Shown: in pieces, positions 53,396 through 62,777 of the stretch
Layout of the letters: every line of letters starts with the position of its first letter
Numbering within the stretch: the first letter of the stretch is position 1
Origin: JACDAN01 sp963847235
GTDB taxonomy: Bacteria; Actinomycetota; Thermoleophilia; Gaiellales; Gaiellaceae
Length of the DNA: 64,000 bases
Assembly: GCA_963847235.1 (NCBI GenBank)
Contig: CAWJYU010000017.1
Location: forward strand, 62,001-126,000
Reading direction: 5' to 3'
The notes under the pieces: generated by a model
Told to the model about the DNA's origin: nothing
The model's database searches: none
The model's input: only the letters and a program-made list of their open reading frames with translations
Position numbers and translations under genes: made by a program

Positions 53396-54273
53396 CGCCA
53401 AGGCGTGTCCGGTGGCTGGCGGCGGCCACCGTGCTCTCGCTCTACGTGATCGTCATCACCGGCTCGCTCGTCCGCCTCACCGGATCGGGTCTCGGCTGCG
53501 AGGCGTGGCCGGGATGCGAGGAGGGCGCGTTCTTCCCGGAGGACGACGCCCACGCCTTCGTCGAGTTCGGGAACCGCGTCTTCGGCATCTTCCCGATCAC
53601 GCTGTCGATCCTGACCGCCTGGGCCGCCCGGATCCTGCCCCGATGGACGTTCTGGACGGCCGTCGGAGTCGCGGTGCTGACGGTCGCCGAGGCGCCGCTC
53701 GGTCTCGCGACGATCCGGTACGACCTTCCGCCCGAGATCGTGATGGTGCACTTCCTCGTCGCCCTGCTCGCGCTCGGAGGCGCGCTCGTCGTGCTCGTCG
53801 AGGCGATCCGCACCGAGCGCGGCGCCGCCTCGCTCGAGTTCCCCCGCGAGCTGCGGATCGGCGCCGCCGTCCTCACCGTCGCCTGCCTCGGCCTCGTCGT
53901 CACCGGGACGCTCGTGACGAGCGCAGGGCCGCACTCCGGCGACCCGGACGTGATCCACCGCCTCTGGAACCTGCCGGACGCGCTCTACGTCCATGTCCGG
54001 ATCACGGCGGTCTTCGGCTGCATCTTCCTCTTCGTGCTCGGCTACATCGTCGCCCGCCGGTCGCTCGCTCCGCGCCTCTTCAAGTTCTCGCTCCTGCTGC
54101 TCGTCGTGGTGCTTGCGCAGATGGCGATCGGCGAGCTCCAGTGGCGGCTCGAGCTGCCCTGGGGAGTCGTCGCCGTCCATGTCGCGCTCGCCGCCGCCGT
54201 CTGGGCGCTGACGGTCGCGCTGGCCGCGATGCTGTGGCAGCCGCCGCGTTGGCTGGAGCCGACGCGGGGGTAA
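53392..54273 (+). CDS. ctaA: Heme A synthase, CtaA/COX15 family
   Basis: Oxidises heme O to heme A for aa3-type cytochrome oxidase, 293 aa, eight membrane helices. Motifs: TGSLVRLTGSGLGCEAWPGC (loop cysteines), FVEFGNRVFG, VMVHFLVALL and HSGDPDVIHRL, whose His residues bind heme. No ctaB is adjacent. Confidence 0.93.
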   Translation: MTPRRVRWLAAATVLSLYVIVITGSLVRLTGSGLGCEAWPGCEEGAFFPEDDAHAFVEFGNRVFGIFPITLSILTAWAARILPRWTFWTAVGVAVLTVAEAPLGLATIRYDLPPEIVMVHFLVALLALGGALVVLVEAIRTERGAASLEFPRELRIGAAVLTVACLGLVVTGTLVTSAGPHSGDPDVIHRLWNLPDALYVHVRITAVFGCIFLFVLGYIVARRSLAPRLFKFSLLLLVVVLAQMAIGELQWRLELPWGVVAVHVALAAAVWALTVALAAMLWQPPRWLEPTRG

Positions 54274-54282
54274 GGTGGACCG

Positions 54283-55170
54283 ATGGCCGAGGAGCTTCGA
54301 ATCTCCGACAGCCCGGTCCTCGACCGGCCGATTCTGATCGCCGCATTTCGCGGCTGGAACGACGGTGGGCAGGGCGCGTCCCTCGCCGCGGGCTACATGG
54401 CCAAGCTGTGGGACGCCGAGCAGATCGCCGACGTCGATCCGGAGACGTTCTTCGACTTCCAGGCCACGAGGCCGCACGTCAAGCTCGTCGACGGCCTGAC
54501 CCGCCAGATCGACTGGCCGGAGACGGTCTTCTACCGAGCCCGCGTCGACGGGCTCGAGCGCGACCTCGTCCTGCTCCTCGGGATCGAGCCCAACCTTCGC
54601 TGGCGCGCTTTCGCCGAGCTGGTCACCGACTACGCCGAGGAGCTCGGCGTCGAGCTCGTCGTCACCCTCGGGTCTTTACTGGCCGACATCCCGCACACTC
54701 GCCCGAGCCCGGTGACGGGGAGCGCGAGCGACGAGGAGCTCGTCGAGCGCCTCGGCCTCCAGGCGTCCCGGTACGAGGGCCCGACCGGGATCGTCGGCAT
54801 CCTCCACGATGCGTGCAAGCAGCGTGAGCTGCCCTCGGCGAGCCTCTGGGCCGCAGTCCCGCACTACGTCTCCCTGACGCCGAGCCCTCGCGCCGCGCTG
54901 GCGCTCTGCGACCGGCTCGGCGACATCCTCGGCGTCGAGATCGACGTCGAGGAGCTGCGCGAGGCCTCGGAGGGCTACGCGGAGCAGGTGACCCGGGCGG
55001 TCGCCGCGGACTCGGACACGCAGGCGTACGTCGAGGATCTCGAGCGGCGCGCGGACGAGTTCGACGAGGAGGACATCCCGTCGGGCGAGGCGCTGGCCGC
55101 GGAGCTCACGCGCTTCCTGCGCGAGCGGGATCGCAAGAACGGCGAGCCGCCGGCCGCCACAGAGCAGTAG
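54283..55170 (+). CDS. PAC2 family protein
   Basis: 295 aa. PAC2 (proteasome assembly chaperone-like) fold: LIAAFRGWNDGGQGASLAAG at residues 19-38, then FDFQATRPHVKLVDG, LLLGIEPNLRWRAFAELV and GIVGILHDACKQRELPSASL. The C-terminal acidic helix is typical of the actinobacterial members. The exact role is unknown, but a proteasome-related function is assumed from the family. Converges with the helicase gene. Confidence 0.9.
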   Translation: MAEELRISDSPVLDRPILIAAFRGWNDGGQGASLAAGYMAKLWDAEQIADVDPETFFDFQATRPHVKLVDGLTRQIDWPETVFYRARVDGLERDLVLLLGIEPNLRWRAFAELVTDYAEELGVELVVTLGSLLADIPHTRPSPVTGSASDEELVERLGLQASRYEGPTGIVGILHDACKQRELPSASLWAAVPHYVSLTPSPRAALALCDRLGDILGVEIDVEELREASEGYAEQVTRAVAADSDTQAYVEDLERRADEFDEEDIPSGEALAAELTRFLRERDRKNGEPPAATEQ

Positions 55171-55173
55171 CGG

Positions 55174-57624
55174 CTAGGACGCTTCGGCGGCGGGCGCGGC
55201 CTCTTCGGCCGGCTTCTCGTCCGGCTGGCCGCCGTTCTGGTTCTGCGCCTGCTGCTGAGACTTCGCGCCCTTCTTCTTGCGGCGCCGGCGGCGTCGAGAG
55301 CGGCCCTGGAGCTTCGGCTGCGGGAGGTTCTCCGCGAGCGCGGCGGCGACCTCCTCGACGGTTCCGAGGCTCTCGCGCGCCGACTCGATGAGACGGGTCG
55401 ACCGCGGTGTGTAGCCCTCTGCCGAGGCGAGGAGCGCGGCGCCGACCTCGATCGGCACTTCACGGGCGGTGTTGACGAGCTTCGCGGCGTTCTCCTCGTG
55501 GCGGTGGCCGCGGGAGTTCGCGAGCGCGCCGAGCAGCCGCTTCGCCTCGGGGTACTCGGCGCTCGCGCGGCGATCCTGGATCTTCCGCGTGGCGCGCGCG
55601 AGACGCCAGGTCCAGCGCCAGAGGATCTGCTCCGGCGCGTCGGCTTTCCCGTCCGCGAGCCCTCGCAGAAGGATCCGGACGCCCTGTGCGCGGTCCTTCT
55701 CCCACGTCGGCGCCTGCGTCACGAGCGTGACGAGGTCGTCGAAGCTCGCGCGGTCGACGCTCATCGAGACCCGGTCGGCGAGCGCGGTCATGCGGAGCCG
55801 CCGGTTCGGGTTCTCGGCCGCGCAGGTGAACAGGAACTGCTCGAGGCAGCCGCGGCTGGCATTGCCGTCGGTCAGCTTCTTCACGAAGTCGACGCGCTCC
55901 TCGAACCGCACCTGGCGGCCGGCGATCTGGGCCCAGAAGCGCTGCTCGTCCTCGTCCAGGTAGCGCGGATCGACCCGCTGCCACTCTCGGGCGATCACTC
56001 CGAGCCGGCGCTTCACGTCCGGTGTCACCGGGACGAGCCACGGCGCCGGCGAGAGCTTGCGGCGGGCGCGGCGCTGCGGCCGTCTTCGCGGCGCGGGCGT
56101 CACGCGGGCTCCCTCGCGGTAGAAGTCGGCGTCGAGCAGGCTGTGCAGCGAGACCACCCGCTCGTTGTGCGTGGCGCCCTTCGGGGTGAAGTCGACGACG
56201 ACGCCGGCCTCCTTCCGAGGGTGCATCCGCATGATCCGGCCGATCCGCTGCTGGTACACCCGGCGGCTCGCCGTCGGCGCGAGGTGCATGCAGACCGTCG
56301 CCCGCGGCGAGTTCCAGCCCTCGGCCAGCAGCATCGCGTTGATGAGGATGTCGATCTCGCCTCGCTCGTATCCGGCGAGGACCTCGGCGAGCTTCACCGG
56401 CGGAGTCCGTCCGCTGACGGCCTCGGCCTTCAGCCCGGCGGCGCGGAACTCGCGCGCCAGGTTGTAGGCGTGCTCGACGCCGGCCGCGTAGACGATGCCC
56501 GGCGTTGAGTCGAACCGGTCGCGGTAAAGGCTTGCTGCAGCCTGGTTCAGGGCCTGGTGGTCGAGGACCTCGGCCAGGGCGCGCTCCTCGAAGTCGCCAC
56601 CGACGATCGGGACCGAGTTGATGGCCGCGGCGGGCGGGACGCGCAGGCAGCGCAGCGGGGCGATCAGGCCGCGTCGCGCCGCATCCTGAAGCGGCAGGTC
56701 GTCGACGGAGGCGGGGAAGACGTCCGAGACCTGTTTCGCGATCAGCTGCTCGGTCGCCGTCATCCCGATGTAGACCGGCTCCGTGTAGCTGCGGATCGCC
56801 GCGCTGGTCTTCTCGCCGAGCGCCGTGTGCGCCTCGTCGCAGATGACGAGCTGGTACGCGCTCTTCTCGAGGTCGTTCACGTGCCGCGCGAACCAGGCGT
56901 AGGTCTGGACGGTGATCAGATCCGGCCGCGGCGCCTTCTTGCCCTTGTCGACCGCAGGCTCGAGGCGGTCGCCGTAGCCCTCGGCCGTGAGCTCGCGGTT
57001 GAACTGGGAGACGAGCAGGCGCCGGTGGGTGAGGATCAGGACGCCTTCGGTGCGCGCCGCCTCGACGAACCCGGCGGCGGCGATCGTCTTCCCCGAGGCT
57101 GTGGGGTGGCGGAAGCGGTACCGGCGCTCCGCTCCGGGATCCGCTTCGGCCGCCGGCGGAAGCTCGACCTCGCCGTCGGCCTCGAAGTCGTCCTCTTCGT
57201 CCTCGAGCTCGTCCAGCTCCTCGAGCTTGGGCTGGCCGTTGCCGTTCCCGTTCGCGTCCGCAGCTTTCTGGTTCGCGGCGATCAGCTCGGTGAGCATGCC
57301 GGCGAGCGCGTCGATCTGGTGGCGGCGGAGCTCAGTGCCGGACTTCAGCCGCGGTGGGCGCTCGCTGAGGACCCGCTCGAGACCGAGCATCAGGGCGTAG
57401 CGGATCTTCCAGTCCGGAGAAGGCGTGCCGAGCCGGGCCTCCATCTCCGCGAGGGCACCGTCGAGCGCGCGTCGCCGGGCCGTGCCCGGGGCGAGGACCG
57501 TCTCCGGATCCTCGTCCGCGTGGAGGAACGGCTCACCCGCCCAGCTCTCCGCTCGGCGGGCGTCCTCGACGAGTGCGTGCGTCGCCTCGTTTGAAATGGT
57601 GGGTTGCTCGACGGCCTCTTGCAC
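55174..57624 (-). CDS. DEAD/DEAH-box superfamily 2 helicase with acidic insert and basic tail
   Basis: About 816 aa from GTG 57624 (TTG 57627 also possible). A helical N-terminus leads to a strongly acidic linker (about 165-185), then helicase motif I RHPTASGKT, motif II CDEAHTALG (DEAH), motif III MTATE, and motif VI QQRIGRIMRMHPRK. A helical region follows, then a tail of RRRRRRKKKG and a Gln/Asn/Gly-rich end. It may be an RNA or DNA helicase; the tail suggests nucleic-acid binding. An RNA hairpin (GCGGCAC/GTGCCGC) lies at the 5' end. Confidence 0.85.
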   Translation of the reverse strand: MQEAVEQPTISNEATHALVEDARRAESWAGEPFLHADEDPETVLAPGTARRRALDGALAEMEARLGTPSPDWKIRYALMLGLERVLSERPPRLKSGTELRRHQIDALAGMLTELIAANQKAADANGNGNGQPKLEELDELEDEEDDFEADGEVELPPAAEADPGAERRYRFRHPTASGKTIAAAGFVEAARTEGVLILTHRRLLVSQFNRELTAEGYGDRLEPAVDKGKKAPRPDLITVQTYAWFARHVNDLEKSAYQLVICDEAHTALGEKTSAAIRSYTEPVYIGMTATEQLIAKQVSDVFPASVDDLPLQDAARRGLIAPLRCLRVPPAAAINSVPIVGGDFEERALAEVLDHQALNQAAASLYRDRFDSTPGIVYAAGVEHAYNLAREFRAAGLKAEAVSGRTPPVKLAEVLAGYERGEIDILINAMLLAEGWNSPRATVCMHLAPTASRRVYQQRIGRIMRMHPRKEAGVVVDFTPKGATHNERVVSLHSLLDADFYREGARVTPAPRRRPQRRARRKLSPAPWLVPVTPDVKRRLGVIAREWQRVDPRYLDEDEQRFWAQIAGRQVRFEERVDFVKKLTDGNASRGCLEQFLFTCAAENPNRRLRMTALADRVSMSVDRASFDDLVTLVTQAPTWEKDRAQGVRILLRGLADGKADAPEQILWRWTWRLARATRKIQDRRASAEYPEAKRLLGALANSRGHRHEENAAKLVNTAREVPIEVGAALLASAEGYTPRSTRLIESARESLGTVEEVAAALAENLPQPKLQGRSRRRRRRKKKGAKSQQQAQNQNGGQPDEKPAEEAAPAAEAS

Positions 57625-57734
57625 CAATGCGCGGCACTTTCGGTGCCGCAAGCCTCCAAGGAAAGTTGCGCTCGCCCAGTCCCCGTGCGATGCGCCTCTC
57701 TGAGTGTAGCGGAGTTGCGGGTCGGAAACAGCGT

Positions 57735-59684
57735 TCAGGCAGGAGCGGGTGCCCGCAGGAGCCCCTTGTGATCCAGGTATCTCGAGATTCCGCCCAGGAA
57801 GAACGGCCATCCGGCGCCCAGGAGCAGCGCGGTGTCGATGTCCTCGACGCTTCCCACGACGCCCTCGTCCAGCATGTGCCGGATCTCGTCCGCGATCGCC
57901 TCGAGCGCGGCCTGCTGGATCTCCTCGACGCTGCGCCTGTTGTCGCCCTGCACCGCGATCTCGTCCTTGCCGTCGGCGTAGTTGGCCAGGGTCTGGGAGA
58001 GGGGGAACCTGTCGGGGTAGGCCTCGTTGAGCGTCTCCAGGACGTGGTTCGCGACGCGCGGCCCGACCATCTGGAGCAGCACGGACGGCGCCATCGGCAT
58101 CCCGAGCCGGAGGATCGCCTCGTCCGTCTCCTCGACCGTGTTGCCGTGCTCGAGCGCCTCCATCAGGACAGTCGTCATGCGGGTCAGGACGCGGTTGACG
58201 ACGAAGGCCGGCGCGTCCTTGGCGAGCACGGGTCGCTTCCGGAGCTTCTTCGTGACCTCCCACGCGGTTGCGAGCGACGTGTCGTCCGTCTCGGGCGTGC
58301 GGATGATCTCGACGAGCGGGAGGACCGCGACCGGGTTGAAGAAATGAAGCCCGACGACGCGCTCGGGGTGCCCGAGGTTGGCCGCCATCTCGGCCACGGA
58401 CAGCGAGGAGGTGTTCGTGGCGAGGATCGTCTCGGGCGAGACCACGGCCTCCAGCTCGGCGAAGACCTGCTGCTTCACCGACATCTCCTCGAAGACCGCC
58501 TCGAGGACGAGGTCGCAGTCGGCGAAGTGGTCGTATGTCGTCCCGCCCTCGACGAGGGATCCGAGGAAGCGGGCCTTGCCCTCGTCGTACCTGCCCTTCT
58601 GGACCTGGCTCTCGAGCTCGGCATGGATTGAGGCGACGGCGCGGTCGACGATCTCCTGGTCCAGGTCTCTGATCGCGATCGGGACTTCGAGGCGCCGGAG
58701 GAACAGCGTCGCGAGCTGGCTCGCCATCAGCCCGGCGCCGACGATGCCGACCTTGCGGATCGGACGAGCCTCGGCGTCCGGCTTGCCGACGTCCTTCTTG
58801 GCGCGGCGCTCGACGAGGTCGTAGGCGTAGAGCGACGCCTGCGCCTGGCGGCCGGGCAGGAGCTCGGCGACGGCCTCCTCCTCGGCCGCGTAGCCCTCCT
58901 CGATCGTCCACTCGGATGCGCCCTCGATCAGGTCGAGCGCGACGTAGGGAGCAGGCGCCGCCCCGTGGAGCGAGTCGTCCAGCTGGCGTCGCGCCTTGGC
59001 CACCGCCTCGTCCGCACCGGCCGTGTCCTGGTGCCTGGCACCGGGACCCGGCTGCTCGAGCAGGTACGCGATCGAGTCGTCCAGGAACTCGGCCGGCTCG
59101 AGGACGGCGTCGGCGAGGCCCATTTCCTGGGCCTCGGCTGCGCTGAGCATCCGGTTCTGGCGGAGGGGATTCGTGACGATGAAGCGAATCGCGGCATCCA
59201 CGCCGGCGATCCTCGGAACGATCTGGGTCCCGCCCCAGGCCGGGAACAGGCCGAGGAAGACCTCCGGGCAGGCGAAGTGCCGCACCGAGCTCGCGATCGT
59301 CCGGCGGTCGCAGTGCAGCGCGATCTCGACGCCGCCGCCAAGGCAGGCGCCGTTGATCGCAGCAAGCGTCGGGTACGGCAGCGCCTGGATGCGGGCGAAG
59401 AGCTCGTGGCCGGCGCGGCTTCCCTCGCGCGCCTCCTCCGCCGAGACGCCGTAGAACCGGTCGATGTCCGCGCCGGCGCAGAAGACGAAGGGCTTGCCGG
59501 TCAGCACCATCCCGGCCCACTCGCCGCCTTCCAGCTCCTCGAGCCGGGCGGCCAGCGACTGCAAGGCCTCGGGGCCGAACACGTTCGGCTTCTGCCAGTC
59601 CTCGCCGTTGTCCATCGTGACCAGCGCCACAGGCCCGGCCTCCGTCTCGACCCGTGCGAGCTTGAACTCGGTCGGCCGGCTCAA
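57735..59684 (-). CDS. FadB-like fusion: enoyl-CoA hydratase and 3-hydroxyacyl-CoA dehydrogenase
   Basis: 649 aa. The N-terminal crotonase domain has FCAGADIDRFYG and GACLGGGVEIALHC (oxyanion hole). The NAD-binding dehydrogenase domain starts about residue 315 with VGIVGAGLMASQLA, followed by HFFNPVAVLPLVEII (catalytic His). TTG start at 59684 overlaps the thiolase stop by 4 bp, giving a two-gene beta-oxidation operon. The inter-domain linker contains PGARHQDTA, encoded by a palindromic repeat at 59022-59052. Confidence 0.92.
   Translation of the reverse strand: MSRPTEFKLARVETEAGPVALVTMDNGEDWQKPNVFGPEALQSLAARLEELEGGEWAGMVLTGKPFVFCAGADIDRFYGVSAEEAREGSRAGHELFARIQALPYPTLAAINGACLGGGVEIALHCDRRTIASSVRHFACPEVFLGLFPAWGGTQIVPRIAGVDAAIRFIVTNPLRQNRMLSAAEAQEMGLADAVLEPAEFLDDSIAYLLEQPGPGARHQDTAGADEAVAKARRQLDDSLHGAAPAPYVALDLIEGASEWTIEEGYAAEEEAVAELLPGRQAQASLYAYDLVERRAKKDVGKPDAEARPIRKVGIVGAGLMASQLATLFLRRLEVPIAIRDLDQEIVDRAVASIHAELESQVQKGRYDEGKARFLGSLVEGGTTYDHFADCDLVLEAVFEEMSVKQQVFAELEAVVSPETILATNTSSLSVAEMAANLGHPERVVGLHFFNPVAVLPLVEIIRTPETDDTSLATAWEVTKKLRKRPVLAKDAPAFVVNRVLTRMTTVLMEALEHGNTVEETDEAILRLGMPMAPSVLLQMVGPRVANHVLETLNEAYPDRFPLSQTLANYADGKDEIAVQGDNRRSVEEIQQAALEAIADEIRHMLDEGVVGSVEDIDTALLLGAGWPFFLGGISRYLDHKGLLRAPAPA
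59022..59052 (-). repeat. Palindromic repeat family 1, copy c, inside the FadB-like gene
   Basis: Core GGTGCCTGGCACC (59030-59042) with left flank CGTGTCCT on the plus strand. It matches the copies at 17111-17133 and 17213-17237 in inverse orientation. It is in frame and adds residues PGPGARHQDTA to the linker between crotonase and dehydrogenase domains, showing that these elements can be accepted in coding sequence. Confidence 0.8.
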
Positions 59685-60863
59685 ACGCGTTCCCAGAGCA
59701 GGGCGGCGCCCATGCCCATTCCCACGCAGAGCGCCGTCAGCCCGTACTGCACGTCCGGCCGCTCCTTCAGCCCGTACGCCAGCTGCGCCATCAGCCGGAC
59801 GCCGGTCGCCGCGAGCGGGTGGCCGCACGCGATCGCTCCGCCGTACGGGTTCAGCCGCGGGTCGTCGGGCGCCACGCCCATCCCGTCGCACCAGCTCAAG
59901 ACCTGCACCGCGAACGGCTCGTTCACCTCGAAGAGCCCGACGTCGTCGATCGAGATGCCCGCCTGCGCCAGAACCCGCTCGGTCGCGGGGATCGGGCCGA
60001 TCCCCATCAGCTCGGGCTCGACGCCGGCGAAGGCGAAGGCAACCAATCGCATCCTGGGCTCGAGGCCGAGCTCCGCGGCGGCTTCCTCAGAGGCGAGCAG
60101 CGCCGCCGTCGCGCCGTCCGTCAGACCTGCCGAGTTCCCGGCGGTCACGCGGCCGCCGACGCGGAACGGCGTCGGCAGCTCGGCCAGGCCCTCGAGCGAC
60201 GTGTCCGGCCGCAGGAACTGGTCACGATCGGCGACCGTCCAGCCGTCGTCCGTAAACACCGACATCGGGACGACGGTCTCGCGCATGATCCCGTTCGACC
60301 ACGCCGCCGTCGCCCGCCGCTGCGACTCGACGGCGAACCGGTCCGCAGCGTCCTTCGTCAGCTGCGGAAAGCGGTCGTGGAGGTTCTCCGCCGTCGACGC
60401 CCATCGTCACCGCCGAGTCGTCGACGAGCCGCTCGGCGACGAAGCGCGGGTTGAAGTCGACCTCGGCGCCCATCGGGTGGTGGCCCATGTGCTCGACGCC
60501 GCCCGCGACGACGACGTCCGCCGCGCCCATCGCGATCTCGCCCGCGCCGGAGGTCACCGCCGTCAGCGCGCCGGCGCACATCCGGTCGAGCGCGAAGCCC
60601 GGAACCGTGTGCGGGATCCCGGCCAGGAGCGCCACGTCCCTGCCCATCGTCAACCCCTGGTCGCCAACCTGCGCGGTCGCCGCGAAGATCACGTCGCCGA
60701 TCCGCTCAGGGGGCAGCGAAGGATTCCGACGCAGCAGCTCGCGGACGACCTTCACGGCCATGTCGTCGGCACGCGTCTTCCAGAAGAACCCTTTCGGGCC
60801 TGCACGGCCGAAGGCGGTCCGCAGACCGTCGACGTACACAACCTCGCGAAGCTCGCGCGCCAC
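59681..60863 (-). CDS. Acetyl-CoA acyltransferase / thiolase (one frame break)
   Basis: Thiolytic last step of beta-oxidation, about 393 aa. GTG at 60863 starts VVYVDGLRTAFGRAG; the nucleophilic Cys is in DRMCAGALTAV, and VVAGGVEHMGHHPMG follows. After a break near 60390 the second frame gives NLHDRFPQLTKD, then GHPLAATGVRLM (active-site His) and CVGMGMGAAL (second Cys). Upstream partner in an operon with the FadB-like gene. Confidence 0.9.
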
Positions 60864-60880
60864 GCGGTGACAATAGCCCC

Positions 60881-61534
60881 GTGGCAGAGGCCTGGAGCGC
60901 ACACCTGGAGCGGGAGGAGCAGCGGTACCTCGACGGCGAGGCGCGCCTCCCGGACGATCCGGACGAGCGGCAGCGCCAGCTGACGCGGATGGGAAACGCG
61001 GCAGGCGGCGCCGGCCTCGCGCTGTTGATGGCGGGCCGCCAGGACGAGGCCGCCGAGTGGTTCGACCGCGCGGCAGGCCGCTACCGAGAGAGCTACGAGC
61101 TCGCGCCGCCCGGGAGCTGGGGGAGGCCGATCGGCGCGATCAAGTCACGGATCCTCGCCGGCGACTGGCCCGGCGCCGAGGAGGAGAGCCGCTGGGCGCT
61201 CGGCGAAGGCGCCGCCGACGCGGAATCCCCGATCGGACGCTACGCCGGCGCGCTCGCGCTGCTCACCCTTGGCCGGGACGAGGAGGCGCGCCCGGTCGCG
61301 GACTCACTCAGGAACCGCGACGACTTCCCGCACGACGTGGCCGACGCGCTCGCCACGCTCGCAGCCGAGGATGTCCTCGGCTACACGTACGCGGTCGAGA
61401 GCGTCCTCGAGTCGTTCGAGCAGCGCGACGAATACCTCGAGGACATGGCCGTCGCCGACACGGTGATCGTCCTCCAGTCGCTGGCAGCACGCCGGGACAT
61501 GGCGGCTGACCTCACCTCCGACCTCTTGCCCTAG
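60881..61534 (+). CDS. Hypothetical helical (TPR-like) protein
   Basis: 217 aa, GTG start, 17 bp from the divergent thiolase start. Wholly helical with TPR-like pairs (GLALLMAGRQDEAAEWFDRAAGRY split around QDEAAEWF, and LALLTLGRDEEARPVADSL). Contains no catalytic motif, signal peptide or membrane span. No function is recognised. Confidence 0.7.
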   Translation: MAEAWSAHLEREEQRYLDGEARLPDDPDERQRQLTRMGNAAGGAGLALLMAGRQDEAAEWFDRAAGRYRESYELAPPGSWGRPIGAIKSRILAGDWPGAEEESRWALGEGAADAESPIGRYAGALALLTLGRDEEARPVADSLRNRDDFPHDVADALATLAAEDVLGYTYAVESVLESFEQRDEYLEDMAVADTVIVLQSLAARRDMAADLTSDLLP

Positions 61535-61543
61535 GGCGGTGCG

Positions 61544-62065
61544 TCAGTCGTGCGGATGCATGATGGCGGTGATAACCAGCTGGTCCGCGTTCTCGTCCTC
61601 GACCTCCTCGAAGCGAGGCACGAGCTCCGACAGCACCTCGAGCGCCTTCTCCGGGTCGACCCGCACCGTCACGCGGACGAAGCGGAACCGGCCCTCGGCT
61701 CCGTGCTCGACCTGCGCCTTCTGGAGGTCGTCCATGACCGCCGTGTGGAGGTTCGACGCACCCGCCGACACGAGCTCCGGCGCCACCTTCAGCGTCCTCG
61801 CCGCAGCGCGGTAGGGCTTCTCGCGCCCCTTGTCGCTCGGCACCTGCTGGATCAGCTCCGCGCGGAGCAGCATCCGCACGTGGAAGTGGAGATGCCCCGG
61901 GTCGACGCCCAGGCGTTGCGCGAGCTCCCGGTTGGAGAGCGCCTCGTCGGTCTCCCCGAGCGCCTCGAGGACCCGCAGCCTCAGCGGGTGGCCTAGGGCC
62001 TTGAGCTGGTCTGGACGGTTGATGGTCAGCACTTCGGGAATCGCTTTGGTTTCGGGAGTCGCCAT
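61544..62065 (-). CDS. Winged-helix transcriptional regulator, ArsR-like
   Basis: 173 aa. The winged helix-turn-helix lies at residues 15-80: DQLKALGHPLRLRVLEALGE, then SNRELAQRLGVDPGHLHFHV. The C-terminal 90 residues (LKVAPELVSAGASNLHTAVM) resemble the effector part of HTH_20/ArsR proteins. No Cys pair for metal sensing is visible, so the ligand is unknown. Adjacent to pgl but not clearly co-transcribed (37-bp gap). Confidence 0.85.
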   Translation of the reverse strand: MATPETKAIPEVLTINRPDQLKALGHPLRLRVLEALGETDEALSNRELAQRLGVDPGHLHFHVRMLLRAELIQQVPSDKGREKPYRAAARTLKVAPELVSAGASNLHTAVMDDLQKAQVEHGAEGRFRFVRVTVRVDPEKALEVLSELVPRFEEVEDENADQLVITAIMHPHD

Positions 62066-62102
62066 ATGCGATCCCTATATATACGACTTGGCCGGGTGTT
62101 GT

Positions 62103-62777
62103 CTAGTTAGGCAGACGAGCTGCGGCCCCGCGGTCGAGCAACGCGATGGTCGTTCCGGATGCCGAGCGAACGAGGCTCGCAGGGGTCGCGGGGTCGGGCG
62201 GCGCGGCGAACGACCGCTCGGCGGCATCGGCCTTGTCCTCCCCGGAAACCAGGAAGACAACCGTGTCGGAGGCGTTCAGCTGCGGGATCGTGGCCGTCAC
62301 GCGGTGGACGTCCGGCCGCGCCACGGCTAACGCCCGTCGCCTGAGCTCGCCCAGCGCGGGATCGTTCGGAAAGAGCGACGCGGTGTGCCCGTCAGGGCCG
62401 ATCCCGAGGAACGCGAGATCGAATACCACGCCGCGAAGCTCGTCGTCGTACGCGTCCGCGGCCTCGTCCGGCGAGAGCTCGCCGCGAACGCGGTGCTCGG
62501 CCGCCGGCTTGCGGTCGAGCCGGTCGAGGAGGCTCTCGCGGACGAGCCGGTAGTTCGAGCGCTCGTCGTCCGGCGGCACGCAGCGCTCATCCGCCCACCA
62601 GACCTCGACCCGGCTCCAGTCGGGCTCGAGCCTGGCCGCGAGCTCGTGTGCGGGCCGTGGGGTCGAGCCACCGGAGAGCGCGACGTGGCCGCCGAGCCGC
62701 GCCCGTTCTGCCAGCAGCTCCGCCGCCTCGCGCGCCGACTCTGCCGTGCTCGCCGCGACACGCAGCTCGATATCCAA
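62103..62777 (-). CDS. pgl: 6-phosphogluconolactonase
   Basis: Pentose phosphate pathway enzyme hydrolysing 6-phosphogluconolactone, 224 aa. Signatures are LSGGSTPRPAHELAA, VEVWWADERCVPPDDERSNY and DLAFLGIGPDGHTASLFP, all active-site segments of the NagB/Pgl family. TTG start directly abuts the proC stop. Neighbouring zwf/gnd genes are not in the window. Confidence 0.93.
   Translation of the reverse strand: MDIELRVAASTAESAREAAELLAERARLGGHVALSGGSTPRPAHELAARLEPDWSRVEVWWADERCVPPDDERSNYRLVRESLLDRLDRKPAAEHRVRGELSPDEAADAYDDELRGVVFDLAFLGIGPDGHTASLFPNDPALGELRRRALAVARPDVHRVTATIPQLNASDTVVFLVSGEDKADAAERSFAAPPDPATPASLVRSASGTTIALLDRGAAARLPN

Noticed and set aside
57625..59520. Very long minus-strand frame extending the helicase N-terminus to about 1,450 codons
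   Set aside because: The extension overlaps the FadB-like gene in another frame and is Arg/Gly/Pro-rich shadow sequence; helicase homology begins only near 57.6 kb.
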